DNA of 64,000 nucleotides, from NCBI RefSeq assembly GCF_003048255.1, contig NZ_CP028487.1, positions 1,488,001 to 1,552,000 of the forward strand. The letters are read 5' to 3'. This document shows positions 40,651 through 50,046 of this stretch, in pieces. The position numbers were made by a program, and so were the translations under genes. The stretch is from Yersinia massiliensis. GTDB lineage: Bacteria; Pseudomonadota; Gammaproteobacteria; Enterobacterales; Enterobacteriaceae. Numbering within the stretch: the stretch's first letter is position 1; each line of letters opens with the position of its first letter. The notes beneath the pieces were generated by a model that saw only the letters and a program-made list of their open reading frames with translations, had not been told where the DNA came from and made no database searches.

Positions 40651-40991
40651 ATTCGCTATAATATAAACACTATTCAAGAAAAATAGTGTAATTCTCAGAT
40701 AATCGTATCTTTTTTGTTAATTCTATCTTTTTATGTAAAAGAATGAGTGCAGATCACTTGTTATTCATAAAAACATCTTATACTAAATAACCAAAGTGAA
40801 TAGTGGTATAAAAAGTAGGTGATTGAATGTTAAAGCATTAGCGAGGTCGCTATCTATTTATATTCTTATAACGTCAAATTTAACGTTTAAAAAAACCTTG
40901 CCTGCCTAAAAACGTTAATTCACAATCTTAAAACAATAATTAAACAAATTTATTTTTCCTTGTTAATTTACCAACACAGCAGGGTAGTTCA
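40651..40991 (+). promoter_or_regulatory. AT-rich region upstream of the diguanylate cyclase
   Basis: About 340 AT-rich bases without a gene. A perfect inverted repeat ACACTATT (40667-40674) / AATAGTGT (40682-40689) lies near its start. No promoter stands out. Confidence 0.4.
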
Positions 40992-41999
40992 ATGAGCCAT
41001 AATCAAAGTGATCAGAAGTTGAAGATTGCCGATTTAAACGAGCGCGTTGTTCACGAAATACTGGAAGTGATAAGTGATGGTATTTGGGATTGGAACGCTA
41101 ACAGCGGATTCGTTTATCGTAACTCTGGCTGGTATGAAATGCTGGGTTACCCGGCCCATGCGTTTGAAAATACAGTGCATACGTGGGAAAAAATCATCCA
41201 TCCAGATGACTTTGACCGTGTCATGTTTCAGTTTGATGCCTATATCAATAATCAGGCTGACAGATACCAGATTGAGTATCGCTGCCGGACCCATGATGGG
41301 GGTTATATCTGGATTGAGGACCGTGGCAAGGTGATTGAACGTAATCACGACGGCTCGGTCTCTAGGATGATTGGTGCGCATCGCAATATTCATGACAGAA
41401 AGCATCGTCTTGAAAAGTTAGAGCTAAAGAATAAAACGCTGGAAGCATTAGTTGAGGAGCGAACAGCAGAGTTACGTGAAACCAATGACCAATTGCAGCA
41501 GCAATTAAATATTAAAAAGAGTCTCTCTGAAACCGATGTATTAACGTCGGCTGCGAATCGCTATTTATTAGAGAAAGTTTTGAAGCATGAATATAATCGT
41601 GCTAAGCGATTTTCTCAGCCACTCTCATTGCTTTCGTTGGACCTCGATAATTTTAAATTTATTAATGACAAGTATGGGCATTCTGTCGGGGATTTAACCT
41701 TGACTCATATCGTTGATGTGGTGAGAAATAATATCAGAGAGATTGACGTTTTGGGCCGTTGGGGAGGCGATGAGTTTATGATTGTTTTGCCAAGCACACA
41801 GTTAAGCGAAGCGAAAGTCATTGCTGAGAAAATTAGGCATCTCATTGCGACCATGCCGGTCGACGACAATATCAGCGTCACCATGAGCTTAGGCGTGGTC
41901 GAGTTGGAACCGAATGAGACTCAAGAACAGTTATTAATTCGTGCGGACAAAATGCTGTATAACGCTAAGGCTGCGGGGAAAAATGTCATCAAAGGCTGA
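40992..41999 (+). CDS. PAS-GGDEF diguanylate cyclase
   Basis: A 335-residue soluble signalling protein. A PAS domain (about residues 20-137, PAS-3 type with HPDDFDRV and the PAC motif EYRCRTHDGGYIWIEDRG) is joined by a coiled-coil helix (about 137-175) to a GGDEF domain (176-335). The active motif RWGGDEF has GGDEF at 258-262, and the inhibitory RxxD site REID is at 249-252, exactly five residues before it. The enzyme should make cyclic di-GMP and be product-inhibited. No membrane segment is visible, so the signal is probably cytoplasmic. Not part of the E. coli gene order here. Confidence 0.93.
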   Translation: MSHNQSDQKLKIADLNERVVHEILEVISDGIWDWNANSGFVYRNSGWYEMLGYPAHAFENTVHTWEKIIHPDDFDRVMFQFDAYINNQADRYQIEYRCRTHDGGYIWIEDRGKVIERNHDGSVSRMIGAHRNIHDRKHRLEKLELKNKTLEALVEERTAELRETNDQLQQQLNIKKSLSETDVLTSAANRYLLEKVLKHEYNRAKRFSQPLSLLSLDLDNFKFINDKYGHSVGDLTLTHIVDVVRNNIREIDVLGRWGGDEFMIVLPSTQLSEAKVIAEKIRHLIATMPVDDNISVTMSLGVVELEPNETQEQLLIRADKMLYNAKAAGKNVIKG

Positions 42000-42010
42000 T
42001 TTATCGTATT

Positions 42011-42040
42011 TGCCGTTGCTGCAATGGCAACGGCATTTTT
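42011..42040. terminator. Bidirectional terminator between cyclase and racemase genes
   Basis: Perfect stem TGCCGTTGC (42011-42019) / GCAACGGCA (42027-42035) with T-run to the right; serves convergent genes. Confidence 0.88.
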
Positions 42041-42073
42041 ATTGGCGATAACATTTTATTTTGAGCTAAACGG

Positions 42074-42769
42074 TTAAGGCTCCAGTGCATACTCTGCTGC
42101 CGCTTTGGCGTGTATAGCGGTCGTATCGAACACCGGCACAGTGGCATCCTGCGCATTAACCAGTAAGGTAATCTCAGTACAACCGAAGATAATCCCCTGC
42201 GCACCTTTCTGCTCTAACGTTTTCATAATCCGGCGATACTCTTGGCGAGAGTGCTCATTGATAACTCCCAAACACAGCTCTTCATAAATAATGCGGTTAA
42301 TGATTTCGCGGTCAGCACTGTCTGGCGTAATCACCTCAATATCGTGTTTTTCCGTTAAGCGACCACGATAGAAATCTTGCTCCATGGTATAGCGAGTACC
42401 CAATAAACCTATTTTCCTGATCCCTTGGTGCTTAATTTGCGCCGCAGTGGCATCAGCAATATGCAGCAGCGGCAGCCCACTGGCGGCTTCAATGTCGTCC
42501 GCGACTTTATGCATTGTATTCGTGCAAACCACCACGACCTCTGCTCCAGCACGTTTTAATGACACGGCTGCATCAGAGAGCACTTGCGCAGCAGTTTGCC
42601 AATCACCTTTGGCCTGTAGCTGCTCAATTTCGTGGAAATCGACACTGTAGAGAATAATTTTGGCGCTATGCAACCCACCTAATTGTTCTTTAACCTGTTG
42701 ATTAATCATCCGGTAATAAGGAATGGTCGATTCCCAACTCATACCACCAATAAGGCCCAAAATTTTCAT
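42074..42769 (-). CDS. Aspartate/glutamate racemase family protein (YgeA-like)
   Basis: A pyridoxal-independent amino-acid racemase of the Asp/Glu family, close to E. coli YgeA (RacD). Both catalytic cysteines are visible, in VVVCTNTMHKVAD and in IIFGCTEITLLV. The N-terminus KILGLIGGMSWESTIPYY is typical. Two adjacent ATGs (42772 and 42769) could start it; a GGGAAG site precedes both. 231-232 residues against 230 in YgeA. Converges with the cyclase gene. Substrate is inferred only from the family, which racemises several non-canonical amino acids. Confidence 0.87.
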   Translation of the reverse strand: MKILGLIGGMSWESTIPYYRMINQQVKEQLGGLHSAKIILYSVDFHEIEQLQAKGDWQTAAQVLSDAAVSLKRAGAEVVVVCTNTMHKVADDIEAASGLPLLHIADATAAQIKHQGIRKIGLLGTRYTMEQDFYRGRLTEKHDIEVITPDSADREIINRIIYEELCLGVINEHSRQEYRRIMKTLEQKGAQGIIFGCTEITLLVNAQDATVPVFDTTAIHAKAAAEYALEP

Positions 42770-42944
42770 CATTATCTTCCCGTCAGCACCGGTAGAGAGC
42801 AATTGGCAAAACTGTGATATGACTCCGCCATTGCTGGTTATCTATGACTATTATCATTTGTGTAACAAATTTCGTGTCACAAAACTGTAGTAATAGGAAC
42901 ACGCTATCTACTTTTATACCATCAACTGGATGACGGAGCTTGGG

Positions 42945-44246
42945 ATGATAAAGATAAAGACGGCCTATACCCTGACCTTATTAGCGATACTTCTACCGAC
43001 TTCAACCCATGTCGTGGCTCAGGATAAGAGCGACAATTATAAACTTGAGCAGGTATTAGTGATGAGTCGCCATGGTATTCGTGCGCCGCTAGTGAATTAT
43101 GGCGATATGCTTTCGAGTGCGACACCGGATAAGTGGCCGCAATGGAATACGCCAGGAGGATACCTGACACCGAAAGGGGCTGAAATCGAGGCAATATTTG
43201 GCGGTTATTTCCGCTTATGGTTGGCAGAGACCAAGCTACTGAAAGCTACAGGTTGCCCCGCAGACAAGACCGTATTTACCTATGCCAACAGTTTGCCAAG
43301 AACCATTGGCACCGCGCAGCATTTCTTATTTGGTGCATTCCCTGGCTGTAATGTCCCCGTTGTTCACCAAAAAGATATCGGCAAGATGGACCCTGTTTTT
43401 AACCCGATAATTACGTTGGATGTCACGCCCGAATTTAAAGAAAAAGCGCTGGCCTCGATTAATCAACATGCGGGGCCGGGTGGGGTTGAGGGGCTAAATC
43501 AGCGATTACAACCTAACTATGCCTTGCTATCACAAGTGTTGGACTATAAAAACTCCCCCGCCTGCTTGGTAGATAAAAAATGTGACTGGAGTACGCAACC
43601 CACCAATATTGTGTTAGTGCAAAATAAGGAGCCGGGCATTACTGGGCCATTGAAATTAGGGACCGGTGCTTCTGATGCCTTTATGCTGCAATATTACGAA
43701 GGTTTTCCGGCGCAAGATGTCGCTTGGGGGCGAATTAAGTCCTCGGAAGAGTGGCGTAAATTAATCGATATAAAAAATCTGTACCATGAAACATTATTCG
43801 GCTCACCCGCGATTGCCGATAATGCCGCCGAGAAATTAGTGAGCTTTATCAGCGCCGCATTGGATCCTGTTGGTGAGAAAACGCCAAATGAATTAGCCGC
43901 GCAACAAGCCAAATTGGCTGTGTTAGTCGGGCATGATTCCAACATTGCTTCGTTGCTGGCGGCACTTAAAACCAAAGAGTATCAGTTGCCAGACCAATAT
44001 GAGAAAACGCCGATCAGCGGCAAAGTGGTCTTTGAACGCTGGAAAGATATCAAGCAAAACAAAGATATGATGAAGATTGAATATATCTATCTGTCGACAG
44101 AGCAAATCCGCAATAAAACACCATTAACCCTGCAAGCACCGCCAAAACGTGTCACGTTGGAAATTGAAGGCTGTCCAATTGACGCCAAAGGGTTCTGCTC
44201 AATGGATGATTTTAGAAAAGCAATAAAGCACAACACGCAGATCTAA
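42945..44246 (+). CDS. Periplasmic histidine acid phosphatase (Agp-like)
   Basis: A 433-residue secreted phosphatase of histidine acid phosphatase clade 2. The signal peptide ends near VVAQ. The nucleophile motif is SRHGIRAP and the proton donor motif is GHDSNIASLL. Whole-length similarity, including LPRTIGTAQHFLFGAFPGC and the terminal RVTLEIEGCPIDAKGFC, points to E. coli Agp (glucose-1-phosphatase). But Agp has RHNLRAP, whereas this protein has RHGIRAP, closer to phytases such as AppA. Its substrate could therefore be glucose-1-phosphate, phytate or both. I chose the ATG at 42945 because GGAG lies six bases before it; the ATG at 42930 lacks one. Confidence 0.85.
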   Translation: MIKIKTAYTLTLLAILLPTSTHVVAQDKSDNYKLEQVLVMSRHGIRAPLVNYGDMLSSATPDKWPQWNTPGGYLTPKGAEIEAIFGGYFRLWLAETKLLKATGCPADKTVFTYANSLPRTIGTAQHFLFGAFPGCNVPVVHQKDIGKMDPVFNPIITLDVTPEFKEKALASINQHAGPGGVEGLNQRLQPNYALLSQVLDYKNSPACLVDKKCDWSTQPTNIVLVQNKEPGITGPLKLGTGASDAFMLQYYEGFPAQDVAWGRIKSSEEWRKLIDIKNLYHETLFGSPAIADNAAEKLVSFISAALDPVGEKTPNELAAQQAKLAVLVGHDSNIASLLAALKTKEYQLPDQYEKTPISGKVVFERWKDIKQNKDMMKIEYIYLSTEQIRNKTPLTLQAPPKRVTLEIEGCPIDAKGFCSMDDFRKAIKHNTQI

Positions 44247-44362
44247 TTGAGCGTTGGTGAGCTTAGGAATAACAGTAATAAAAAGGATGGGGCTGGCATT
44301 AAATGATGGGCTGCGTTAACGTGGCCTTTCTTTGTCAGCCCTTGGTTATTATCGATCACCCG

Positions 44363-45496
44363 ATGACGCAACATACGACAACCCACCGCGCGATTAATAC
44401 AATTTTCAGACCCTTTTTGAAAGATCGCCTGCTACATATTTTATTGGTTTTAGGCATAGGGTTAACCGTACTCATGCCAGCAAAAATCACGGCATTCCCG
44501 CAATTTATTGATTGGACGACCATTGTCACGCTGCTGGGATTAATGCTACTGACGAAAGGGGTTGAGGTCAGCGGCTATTTTGACTTTATCGGCCGCAAGA
44601 TCATTAACACATTACACACTGAGCGGCATTTAGCCCTGTTCTTGGTATTATCCGCAGCGGTGCTGTCTTCTTTCCTGACCAATGATGTTGCGCTGTTTAT
44701 CATTGTTCCACTGATTTTGACGCTGAAGAAAATCTCGTCGTTACCGGTTTCTCGCCTAATTATTTTCTCTGCGCTGGCGGTCAATGCCGGTTCACTATTA
44801 ACGCCAATCGGTAATCCGCAAAATATTCTGTTATGGAGCCGTTCCGACCTCTCATTCATGGGCTTTACCCGCCAAATGGCCCCTTTGGCAGCGGTGATTC
44901 TACTGACATTACTGGCGGTCACTTGGTGGCGCTTTCCTGCGCGGACCATTAAGAAACAGGCTTCCAGCCCCATTTATCCTTACCAATTCCGCTTGCTGCT
45001 GAGTTGTGTTGCACTGTACGTGATTTTTATTATTTGCGTGGATTTGGGCTTGGAAAATTATGGGCTGCTCATTGTTTTCGCGGGATTACTCCTCATGGCA
45101 CGGCGAGTTTTACTGGCGATCGATTGGAGCCTAATCGTGGTCTTTATGGCGATGTTTATCGATGTGCGCCTACTGACCGAATTACCTGCGCTACAAGCGT
45201 TGTTTGGCGAAATTAAAACACTCTCTCATGCTGCGGCTTATATTCTGGGTATTGGGTTATCCCAATTGATCAGCAATGTTCCTGCCACTATTTTATTGCT
45301 GAATTACTTACCCTCCAGTGCCCTCGTGGCTTATGCCGTGAATATTGGCGGCTTTGGTTTTGCGTTAGGCTCAATGGCTAATTTAATCGCGCTTAGAATG
45401 GCAGGTGAGCCGGCTATTTGGCTGAAATTCCATGCCTACTCGCTGCCTTTCCTATTGTGGAGCGCGCTGGTTGGCTGGTATTTGTTAGCGTGGTGA
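44363..45496 (+). CDS. Ion-transporter superfamily anion permease (YbiR-like)
   Basis: Integral membrane protein with about ten to eleven hydrophobic segments, of the SLC13/ArsB/NhaD ion-transporter superfamily and similar to E. coli YbiR. Family motifs are SSFLTNDVALFIIVPL and, near the middle, NAGSLLTPIGNPQNILLW, with the second repeat SQLISNVPATILLLNYLP. These NxxV/P hairpins form the transport site in the superfamily. The substrate is unknown. The start is uncertain: the ATG at 44363 gives MTQHTTTH, while the frame is open to an ATG at 44303, which would add a 20-residue hydrophobic tail. Confidence 0.75.
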   Translation: MTQHTTTHRAINTIFRPFLKDRLLHILLVLGIGLTVLMPAKITAFPQFIDWTTIVTLLGLMLLTKGVEVSGYFDFIGRKIINTLHTERHLALFLVLSAAVLSSFLTNDVALFIIVPLILTLKKISSLPVSRLIIFSALAVNAGSLLTPIGNPQNILLWSRSDLSFMGFTRQMAPLAAVILLTLLAVTWWRFPARTIKKQASSPIYPYQFRLLLSCVALYVIFIICVDLGLENYGLLIVFAGLLLMARRVLLAIDWSLIVVFMAMFIDVRLLTELPALQALFGEIKTLSHAAAYILGIGLSQLISNVPATILLLNYLPSSALVAYAVNIGGFGFALGSMANLIALRMAGEPAIWLKFHAYSLPFLLWSALVGWYLLAW

Positions 45497-45507
45497 GCGG
45501 GTAAGTG

Positions 45508-45538
45508 AATGGCTCAGAGGCTAAGTACCTGAGCCATT
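45508..45538. terminator. Bidirectional stem-loop between permease and flk
   Basis: Perfect stem AATGGCTCAG (45508-45517) / CTGAGCCATT (45529-45538) between convergent genes; T- and A-rich flanks are modest. Confidence 0.7.
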
Positions 45539-45547
45539 ATTTTGCTG

Positions 45548-46585
45548 CTATAGGAATATTGCCAACATAAAGGCGATAATCAGCGCCACGGTAATAATCA
45601 CCAGTGACGGTTTTTGCAGTGCATCTTGTAATGATTGTGGCAGTGCAATAATCATCGGATTGATGGTGGGCTGAAGCGTTGTTTGATCTTCAGCTAAATG
45701 TTGCGCCGCGTTGGCACGGTCTAATCTGGCGGCAAACAGCACATTGATGAGGTCATTCAGTTGCGCCTGCGTCAGTGGTGTCGTCGGGCTTGCCTGAAAG
45801 CGATTCTGGCTGTAATCAATCAACAATTGCTGTTCTTGTGCATTGGCAGGTTGCTTAAGTGCAGTTTGCAGGTTGATTAACGTGGGCGCTGTTTGCTGAC
45901 TGAGCGCCACTTTGGTTTGCAACAACTGGCTGATTAACTGGAAATGCCGTGCGGGCAGCGGATCACTGCTTTTCACCCCTACCATATCAAACAGCGCCTG
46001 CCATATTTTTGCCGGTTGTTCACCGGTGGCAGCACTCAGTTTCACCACCAGTGATTGGAGACTCTGCTGTTCTGCGGGCAATAGCGGCCTATCCATTATT
46101 GTTGCCAACTGTGGCGGCGGAATATTCAGCGTACCGGATTGCAGAAGGACGAACACTTGCTGTAACTCAGCATGGCTCAATTGACTTAATACGGTGTGAC
46201 CAAAGTTCTGGCGGATAAAATCACTGACAGCCTGCCGATTATTACCTTGGGGCAGCAGTTCGGTCAGTTGTTGACGTAATTGATGACTCGCGTGATTTTC
46301 CTGCGCCTGTAACAAACGCGTTTGCAGCAATTGTTCCGCGGGTTGGAAGTGGCGAGCAAGGAGCTCACTACTGCTGCTAAGGGATAAATCGTGACGAAGC
46401 GTGGCCCAAATCTCAGCTGACTTGACTGGGCTAAGCGCAATAATCCGCATAATCAGTTTTTCTAGCGTCGTGCGTTGAATCGGCGTCAACGCCTGATTGT
46501 CCAGTTTGCCCTGAGAGGGAAGTTTGGTCGGCGCGATATTGCGGTCACTGGCAAGAGGCACACTTGGGCCATTCAAAGGTTGCAT
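45548..46585 (-). CDS. flk: Flagellar regulator Flk
   Basis: Tail-anchored inner-membrane protein; in Salmonella and E. coli Flk prevents premature export of late flagellar substrates and links P- and L-ring assembly to regulation. The C-terminal membrane anchor is the last 20 residues (VIITVALIIAFMLAIFL). Two similar regions are visible: LLARHFQPAEQLLQTRLL and LPARHFQLISQLLQTKVA, each preceded by a QxxLxxLxxK helix and an EIWATLR or KIWQALF motif, so the body is an internal duplication. I chose the ATG at 46585 (MQPLNGPSVP) to match E. coli; the frame extends to 46663. Confidence 0.85.
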   Translation of the reverse strand: MQPLNGPSVPLASDRNIAPTKLPSQGKLDNQALTPIQRTTLEKLIMRIIALSPVKSAEIWATLRHDLSLSSSSELLARHFQPAEQLLQTRLLQAQENHASHQLRQQLTELLPQGNNRQAVSDFIRQNFGHTVLSQLSHAELQQVFVLLQSGTLNIPPPQLATIMDRPLLPAEQQSLQSLVVKLSAATGEQPAKIWQALFDMVGVKSSDPLPARHFQLISQLLQTKVALSQQTAPTLINLQTALKQPANAQEQQLLIDYSQNRFQASPTTPLTQAQLNDLINVLFAARLDRANAAQHLAEDQTTLQPTINPMIIALPQSLQDALQKPSLVIITVALIIAFMLAIFL

Positions 46586-46838
46586 ATCACCAGTCCTTCG
46601 CTGTGGAGACGATACTGCGGAAAGTAATGAGATTAGCCCACGATAGTCGTAAGCAGGCAACATGATACCTGTAAATGTGTCGACGACATTACATTTTTTA
46701 ACTCAGTACTATTGTCAATAATTGTAACCTTGAGTGATTGTTTGGGTTTGGACATTGATAAACTTTATTATGCCGCTAAGATGGGCCGTCAGATTGATAA
46801 TAACGATGAAGAACAGGGATTAGGTCTAAAGACGAATA

Positions 46839-47195
46839 ATGGTAAAACGACAACGCGCCGCTCAATGGTTCCTCTGTCTGGCTTGCTTGGTCATACTGGT
46901 TTGTATGACGCAACGCATCGCCAGCCTGCACGCGTTGGAAAAAAACCTGTTGCCGACGACATCGGTGTCGCAGATTTTTGCTGACTCAGATGAAGAAACC
47001 ACGCCCTGTGAACTCAGCGCTAAATCCCTCTTAGCGTCACCCCCCGTTCTATTCGAATTAGCAATTTTCTCTTTGGGCCTATTGTTGCTGCTGTTACTGC
47101 CAACTGTGCCGTCCAGCATGCGATTCCCGCCGCCCAGAGTCATATCACCCAGTGGTCTAAGGGTGCATTTGCAACTTTGTATTTTCCGAGAATAG
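46839..47195 (+). CDS. scsA: ScsA-like small membrane protein
   Basis: A 118-residue membrane protein, first in the scsABCD locus. An N-terminal hydrophobic segment (about 10-22), a polar periplasmic part with a single CELS motif, a second membrane span (about 70-88) and the C-terminal HLQLCIFRE, which resembles the HLTFCVFRE end of Salmonella ScsA. The function of ScsA is poorly known; it contributes to peroxide or copper tolerance in Salmonella. A different frame at 46712-46984 overlaps it but has no family resemblance. Confidence 0.75.
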   Translation: MVKRQRAAQWFLCLACLVILVCMTQRIASLHALEKNLLPTTSVSQIFADSDEETTPCELSAKSLLASPPVLFELAIFSLGLLLLLLLPTVPSSMRFPPPRVISPSGLRVHLQLCIFRE

Positions 47196-47263
47196 AGACG
47201 CTTTTGGCGTCGTGACGGCAACTCAAGCGTTGCTGCGATTAATCTATTTTTTGGAGAAAGACA

Positions 47264-49324
47264 ATGTTCAATTTATATAAGACAGCCTTGTTCTGTCTGT
47301 TGCTGCTATGGATGCCAACCCTTTGGGCTGCAGATAGTGGCTGGCTGGTTACACCGCAAAATGACCATGCCAAAGTCAGACTACGTGCTGAACCCTCAGC
47401 AGGCGGGGAAACTCGCATGTTACTTTCCGTTCAATTGGAAAAGGGCTGGAAAACCTACTGGCGTTCGCCAGGTGAAGGCGGTATTGCGCCGACTATTGTG
47501 TGGACACCACCACTTGAGAAAGTGAAGTGGTTTTGGCCAGTACCACAGCGCTTTGATGTATCGGGTATTTCAACGCAGGGATACCATGAGCAGGTGATGT
47601 TGCCGATAGTGATTTCTGGCCCGTTGCCCAAAACGTTAAGCGGAACACTCACGTTATCGACCTGTAGTAATGTCTGCATTTTGACCGATTACCCGTTTAG
47701 CCTTGATCTCACTTCCCCCATAAGTGCGGCAAACCAGCAGCAATTTGAACACGATTTTGCCCAAGCGATGGGGCAAGTACCGATTGCCAATGCTTTAACC
47801 AAACAGATTCAGGCCGGTTATGGCAATGGGGAAGTACAAATCCATGCCATCCGTGAAGAAGGCTGGCAACAACCCGCATTATTCTTCGATACGTTGGAAG
47901 ATGCCGATCTGGGCAAACCTATTGTTAGTGTGCAAGGCAAACAGCTATCTGTGCGGGTGCCGGCTACCGATGGTTGGGGTGAGGGCTCCGCAGATCTGCA
48001 GGGCAAACAACTGACGATGGTGATTACCGATGGAGGCTTAGCGCAAGAAGCGAACGTGATGATTGGGCCGGCAATCACGCTACCGACTTCATCCACTGCT
48101 TTTTGGTCTTGGATATTGATGGCATTAACGGGGGGATTAATTCTCAATCTGATGCCCTGCGTGTTACCTGTTTTGGCGATGAAATTGGGTTCGATTCTGC
48201 ATACCGAGCACCAAACTCGTCGTCAGGTGCGTTGGCAGTTTCTGGCTTCCTCAGCGGGAATTATTACCTCATTTTGGCTGCTGGCCCTGCTGATGACCGC
48301 CTTGCGTTTAGGTAATCATGCACTCGGCTGGGGAATTCAATTCCAGAATCCATGGTTTATCGGCTTTATGGTCGTGGTTACCGCACTTTTCACCGCCAAT
48401 CTGTTCGGCCTATTCGAGATCCAACTTTCCTCTTCGTTGAATACGCGCATTGCCGCGCCTCGTATTGAGAAATCGGGTGTGCGGGGTATGGCAGGCCACT
48501 TTGGTCAGGGAGCATTAGCCACTTTGTTGGCAACCCCTTGTTCTGCACCTTTCTTGGGGACGGCGGTGGCGTTTGCACTGGCAGCGCCGTTGCCTGCACT
48601 GTGGGGGATATTCACTGCGCTGGGCGTCGGGATGAGCTTGCCGTGGCTGGCGGTGGCAGCGTGGCCCAAATTGGCACTCTGCTTACCGAAACCTGGCCGC
48701 TGGATGAACCATCTGCGTATCGCGATGGGCGTCTTGATGTTGGCCTCTAGCCTGTGGCTGCTCAGTCTGATGGCGAGCCATATTGGCTTACAAGCCGTCA
48801 TGGTGATGACAGGTGTGCTGCTACTGGCGCTGATATTCGGCATTGGATGGCGTTATGGTGCTCGCATCGCCACTATTGTCTCTTTGATCAGTGTGTTGCT
48901 GGTGGGCGCGCTGCTTCTGGCCGGTTCGCTGACCGCTAACTTATGGCGGAAACCGTTGCATGACAATGTCGCGTGGCAGCCATTAACAGAGTCAGCCATT
49001 AAACAGGCTCTGCATGAGAATAAGCGAGTGTTTGTCGATGTCACTGCCGATTGGTGTGTGACCTGTAAAGTCAACAAGCTACATGTGCTGATGCGTGATG
49101 ATGTGCAAAAGGCGTTGCAAGCGCCGGATGTCGTGGCACTGCGGGGCGACTGGACGCGACCTTCGGCGTCGATCACTCAATTTTTACGTGAGCGCGGCAG
49201 TGTCGCTATCCCATTCAATCAGATCTATGGCCCACAACAGCAGCAGGGCGTGGTGCTGTCCCCTCTGTTGGATCGTGACGTGTTATTGAAAGAACTGGCC
49301 GCTGCAAAAGGAGATCAAAAATGA
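47264..49324 (+). CDS. scsB: Membrane thiol reductase ScsB (DsbD family)
   Basis: A DsbD-like protein that passes electrons across the inner membrane to ScsC. Signal peptide ending near LWAA, an N-terminal DsbD-alpha-like domain (about 25-270), eight membrane segments with NLMPCVLPVLAMK and LLATPCSAPFLG carrying the transmembrane cysteines, and a C-terminal thioredoxin domain with ADWCVTCK (near residue 597). 686 residues. GGAG lies seven bases before the ATG. Overlaps scsC by four bases. Linked in Salmonella to copper tolerance. Confidence 0.93.
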   Translation: MFNLYKTALFCLLLLWMPTLWAADSGWLVTPQNDHAKVRLRAEPSAGGETRMLLSVQLEKGWKTYWRSPGEGGIAPTIVWTPPLEKVKWFWPVPQRFDVSGISTQGYHEQVMLPIVISGPLPKTLSGTLTLSTCSNVCILTDYPFSLDLTSPISAANQQQFEHDFAQAMGQVPIANALTKQIQAGYGNGEVQIHAIREEGWQQPALFFDTLEDADLGKPIVSVQGKQLSVRVPATDGWGEGSADLQGKQLTMVITDGGLAQEANVMIGPAITLPTSSTAFWSWILMALTGGLILNLMPCVLPVLAMKLGSILHTEHQTRRQVRWQFLASSAGIITSFWLLALLMTALRLGNHALGWGIQFQNPWFIGFMVVVTALFTANLFGLFEIQLSSSLNTRIAAPRIEKSGVRGMAGHFGQGALATLLATPCSAPFLGTAVAFALAAPLPALWGIFTALGVGMSLPWLAVAAWPKLALCLPKPGRWMNHLRIAMGVLMLASSLWLLSLMASHIGLQAVMVMTGVLLLALIFGIGWRYGARIATIVSLISVLLVGALLLAGSLTANLWRKPLHDNVAWQPLTESAIKQALHENKRVFVDVTADWCVTCKVNKLHVLMRDDVQKALQAPDVVALRGDWTRPSASITQFLRERGSVAIPFNQIYGPQQQQGVVLSPLLDRDVLLKELAAAKGDQK

Positions 49325-50046
49325 GAATACTACTGGTTTTGTTATTCACGCTGACAGCGACGCCACTTTGGGCAGCACAACCCTTCACCCCCGAACAAGA
49401 AGTGCGGATAAAGGCATTGATCCGAGAAACCTTGATAGCCAATCCAGATATTTTGGAACAATCAGTTAACGCATGGCAGCAACAAGCCAATGAAGCGCAG
49501 GACAAGCAGCTCAATCAATTTATCGCTGCCAATAAGAAAGTCCTCTACGAGGACCCCGGTAGCCCGCGATTTGGCGCGGCAAAACCGGTACTCACCATTG
49601 TGCTATTTACCGATTACAATTGCCCATTCTGCAAAATATTTGATCCGCTGCTGGAAAAGCTCGTGCAGGAATACCCGCAAGTCGCGGTGGTGTTAAAACC
49701 GTTGCCGTTCAAGGGGGAAAGCTCAGTGACGAGCGCCAGAGTGGCATTGACACTATGGCAGCAACATCCTGATCAATTTATGGCATTTCATCAGCGACTC
49801 ATGGCTAAAAAAGGATTTCATGATGCCAGCAGTATTGCGTCTGCGCAGAAAACAACCGGTGTCACGCCCGTTGAATCGAGCGAACAAAGCCTCACTGTGC
49901 TGCGCAGTAACCTGAAATTGGCTGAGCAACTGGGCGTTCAAGGGACACCTGCGACCTTGATTGGCGACCAAATGGTGCCGGGGGCGATCTCCTATGAACA
50001 GTTGGAGGCGATTGTTAAGCAGCAACTGGCACAGGCAGAAAAATGA
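49321..50046 (+). CDS. scsC: Periplasmic disulfide protein ScsC
   Basis: DsbA-like thioredoxin-fold protein with a signal peptide ending at WAA (residue 19), an N-terminal helical region (about 20-75) that in relatives allows trimerisation, the active site NCPFCK and a cis-proline in QGTPATLIG. In relatives it is a copper-resistant disulfide isomerase kept reduced by ScsB. 241 residues. Overlaps scsB and scsD by four bases each. Confidence 0.93.
   Translation: MRILLVLLFTLTATPLWAAQPFTPEQEVRIKALIRETLIANPDILEQSVNAWQQQANEAQDKQLNQFIAANKKVLYEDPGSPRFGAAKPVLTIVLFTDYNCPFCKIFDPLLEKLVQEYPQVAVVLKPLPFKGESSVTSARVALTLWQQHPDQFMAFHQRLMAKKGFHDASSIASAQKTTGVTPVESSEQSLTVLRSNLKLAEQLGVQGTPATLIGDQMVPGAISYEQLEAIVKQQLAQAEK

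Noticed and set aside
41034..41405. 123-codon minus-strand frame inside the diguanylate cyclase gene
   Set aside because: Antisense to the PAS domain with no ribosome site.
46712..46984. 90-codon frame upstream of and overlapping scsA
   Set aside because: A different frame (46839-47195) has the two membrane spans and C-terminal motif of ScsA; this one is a polar shadow.
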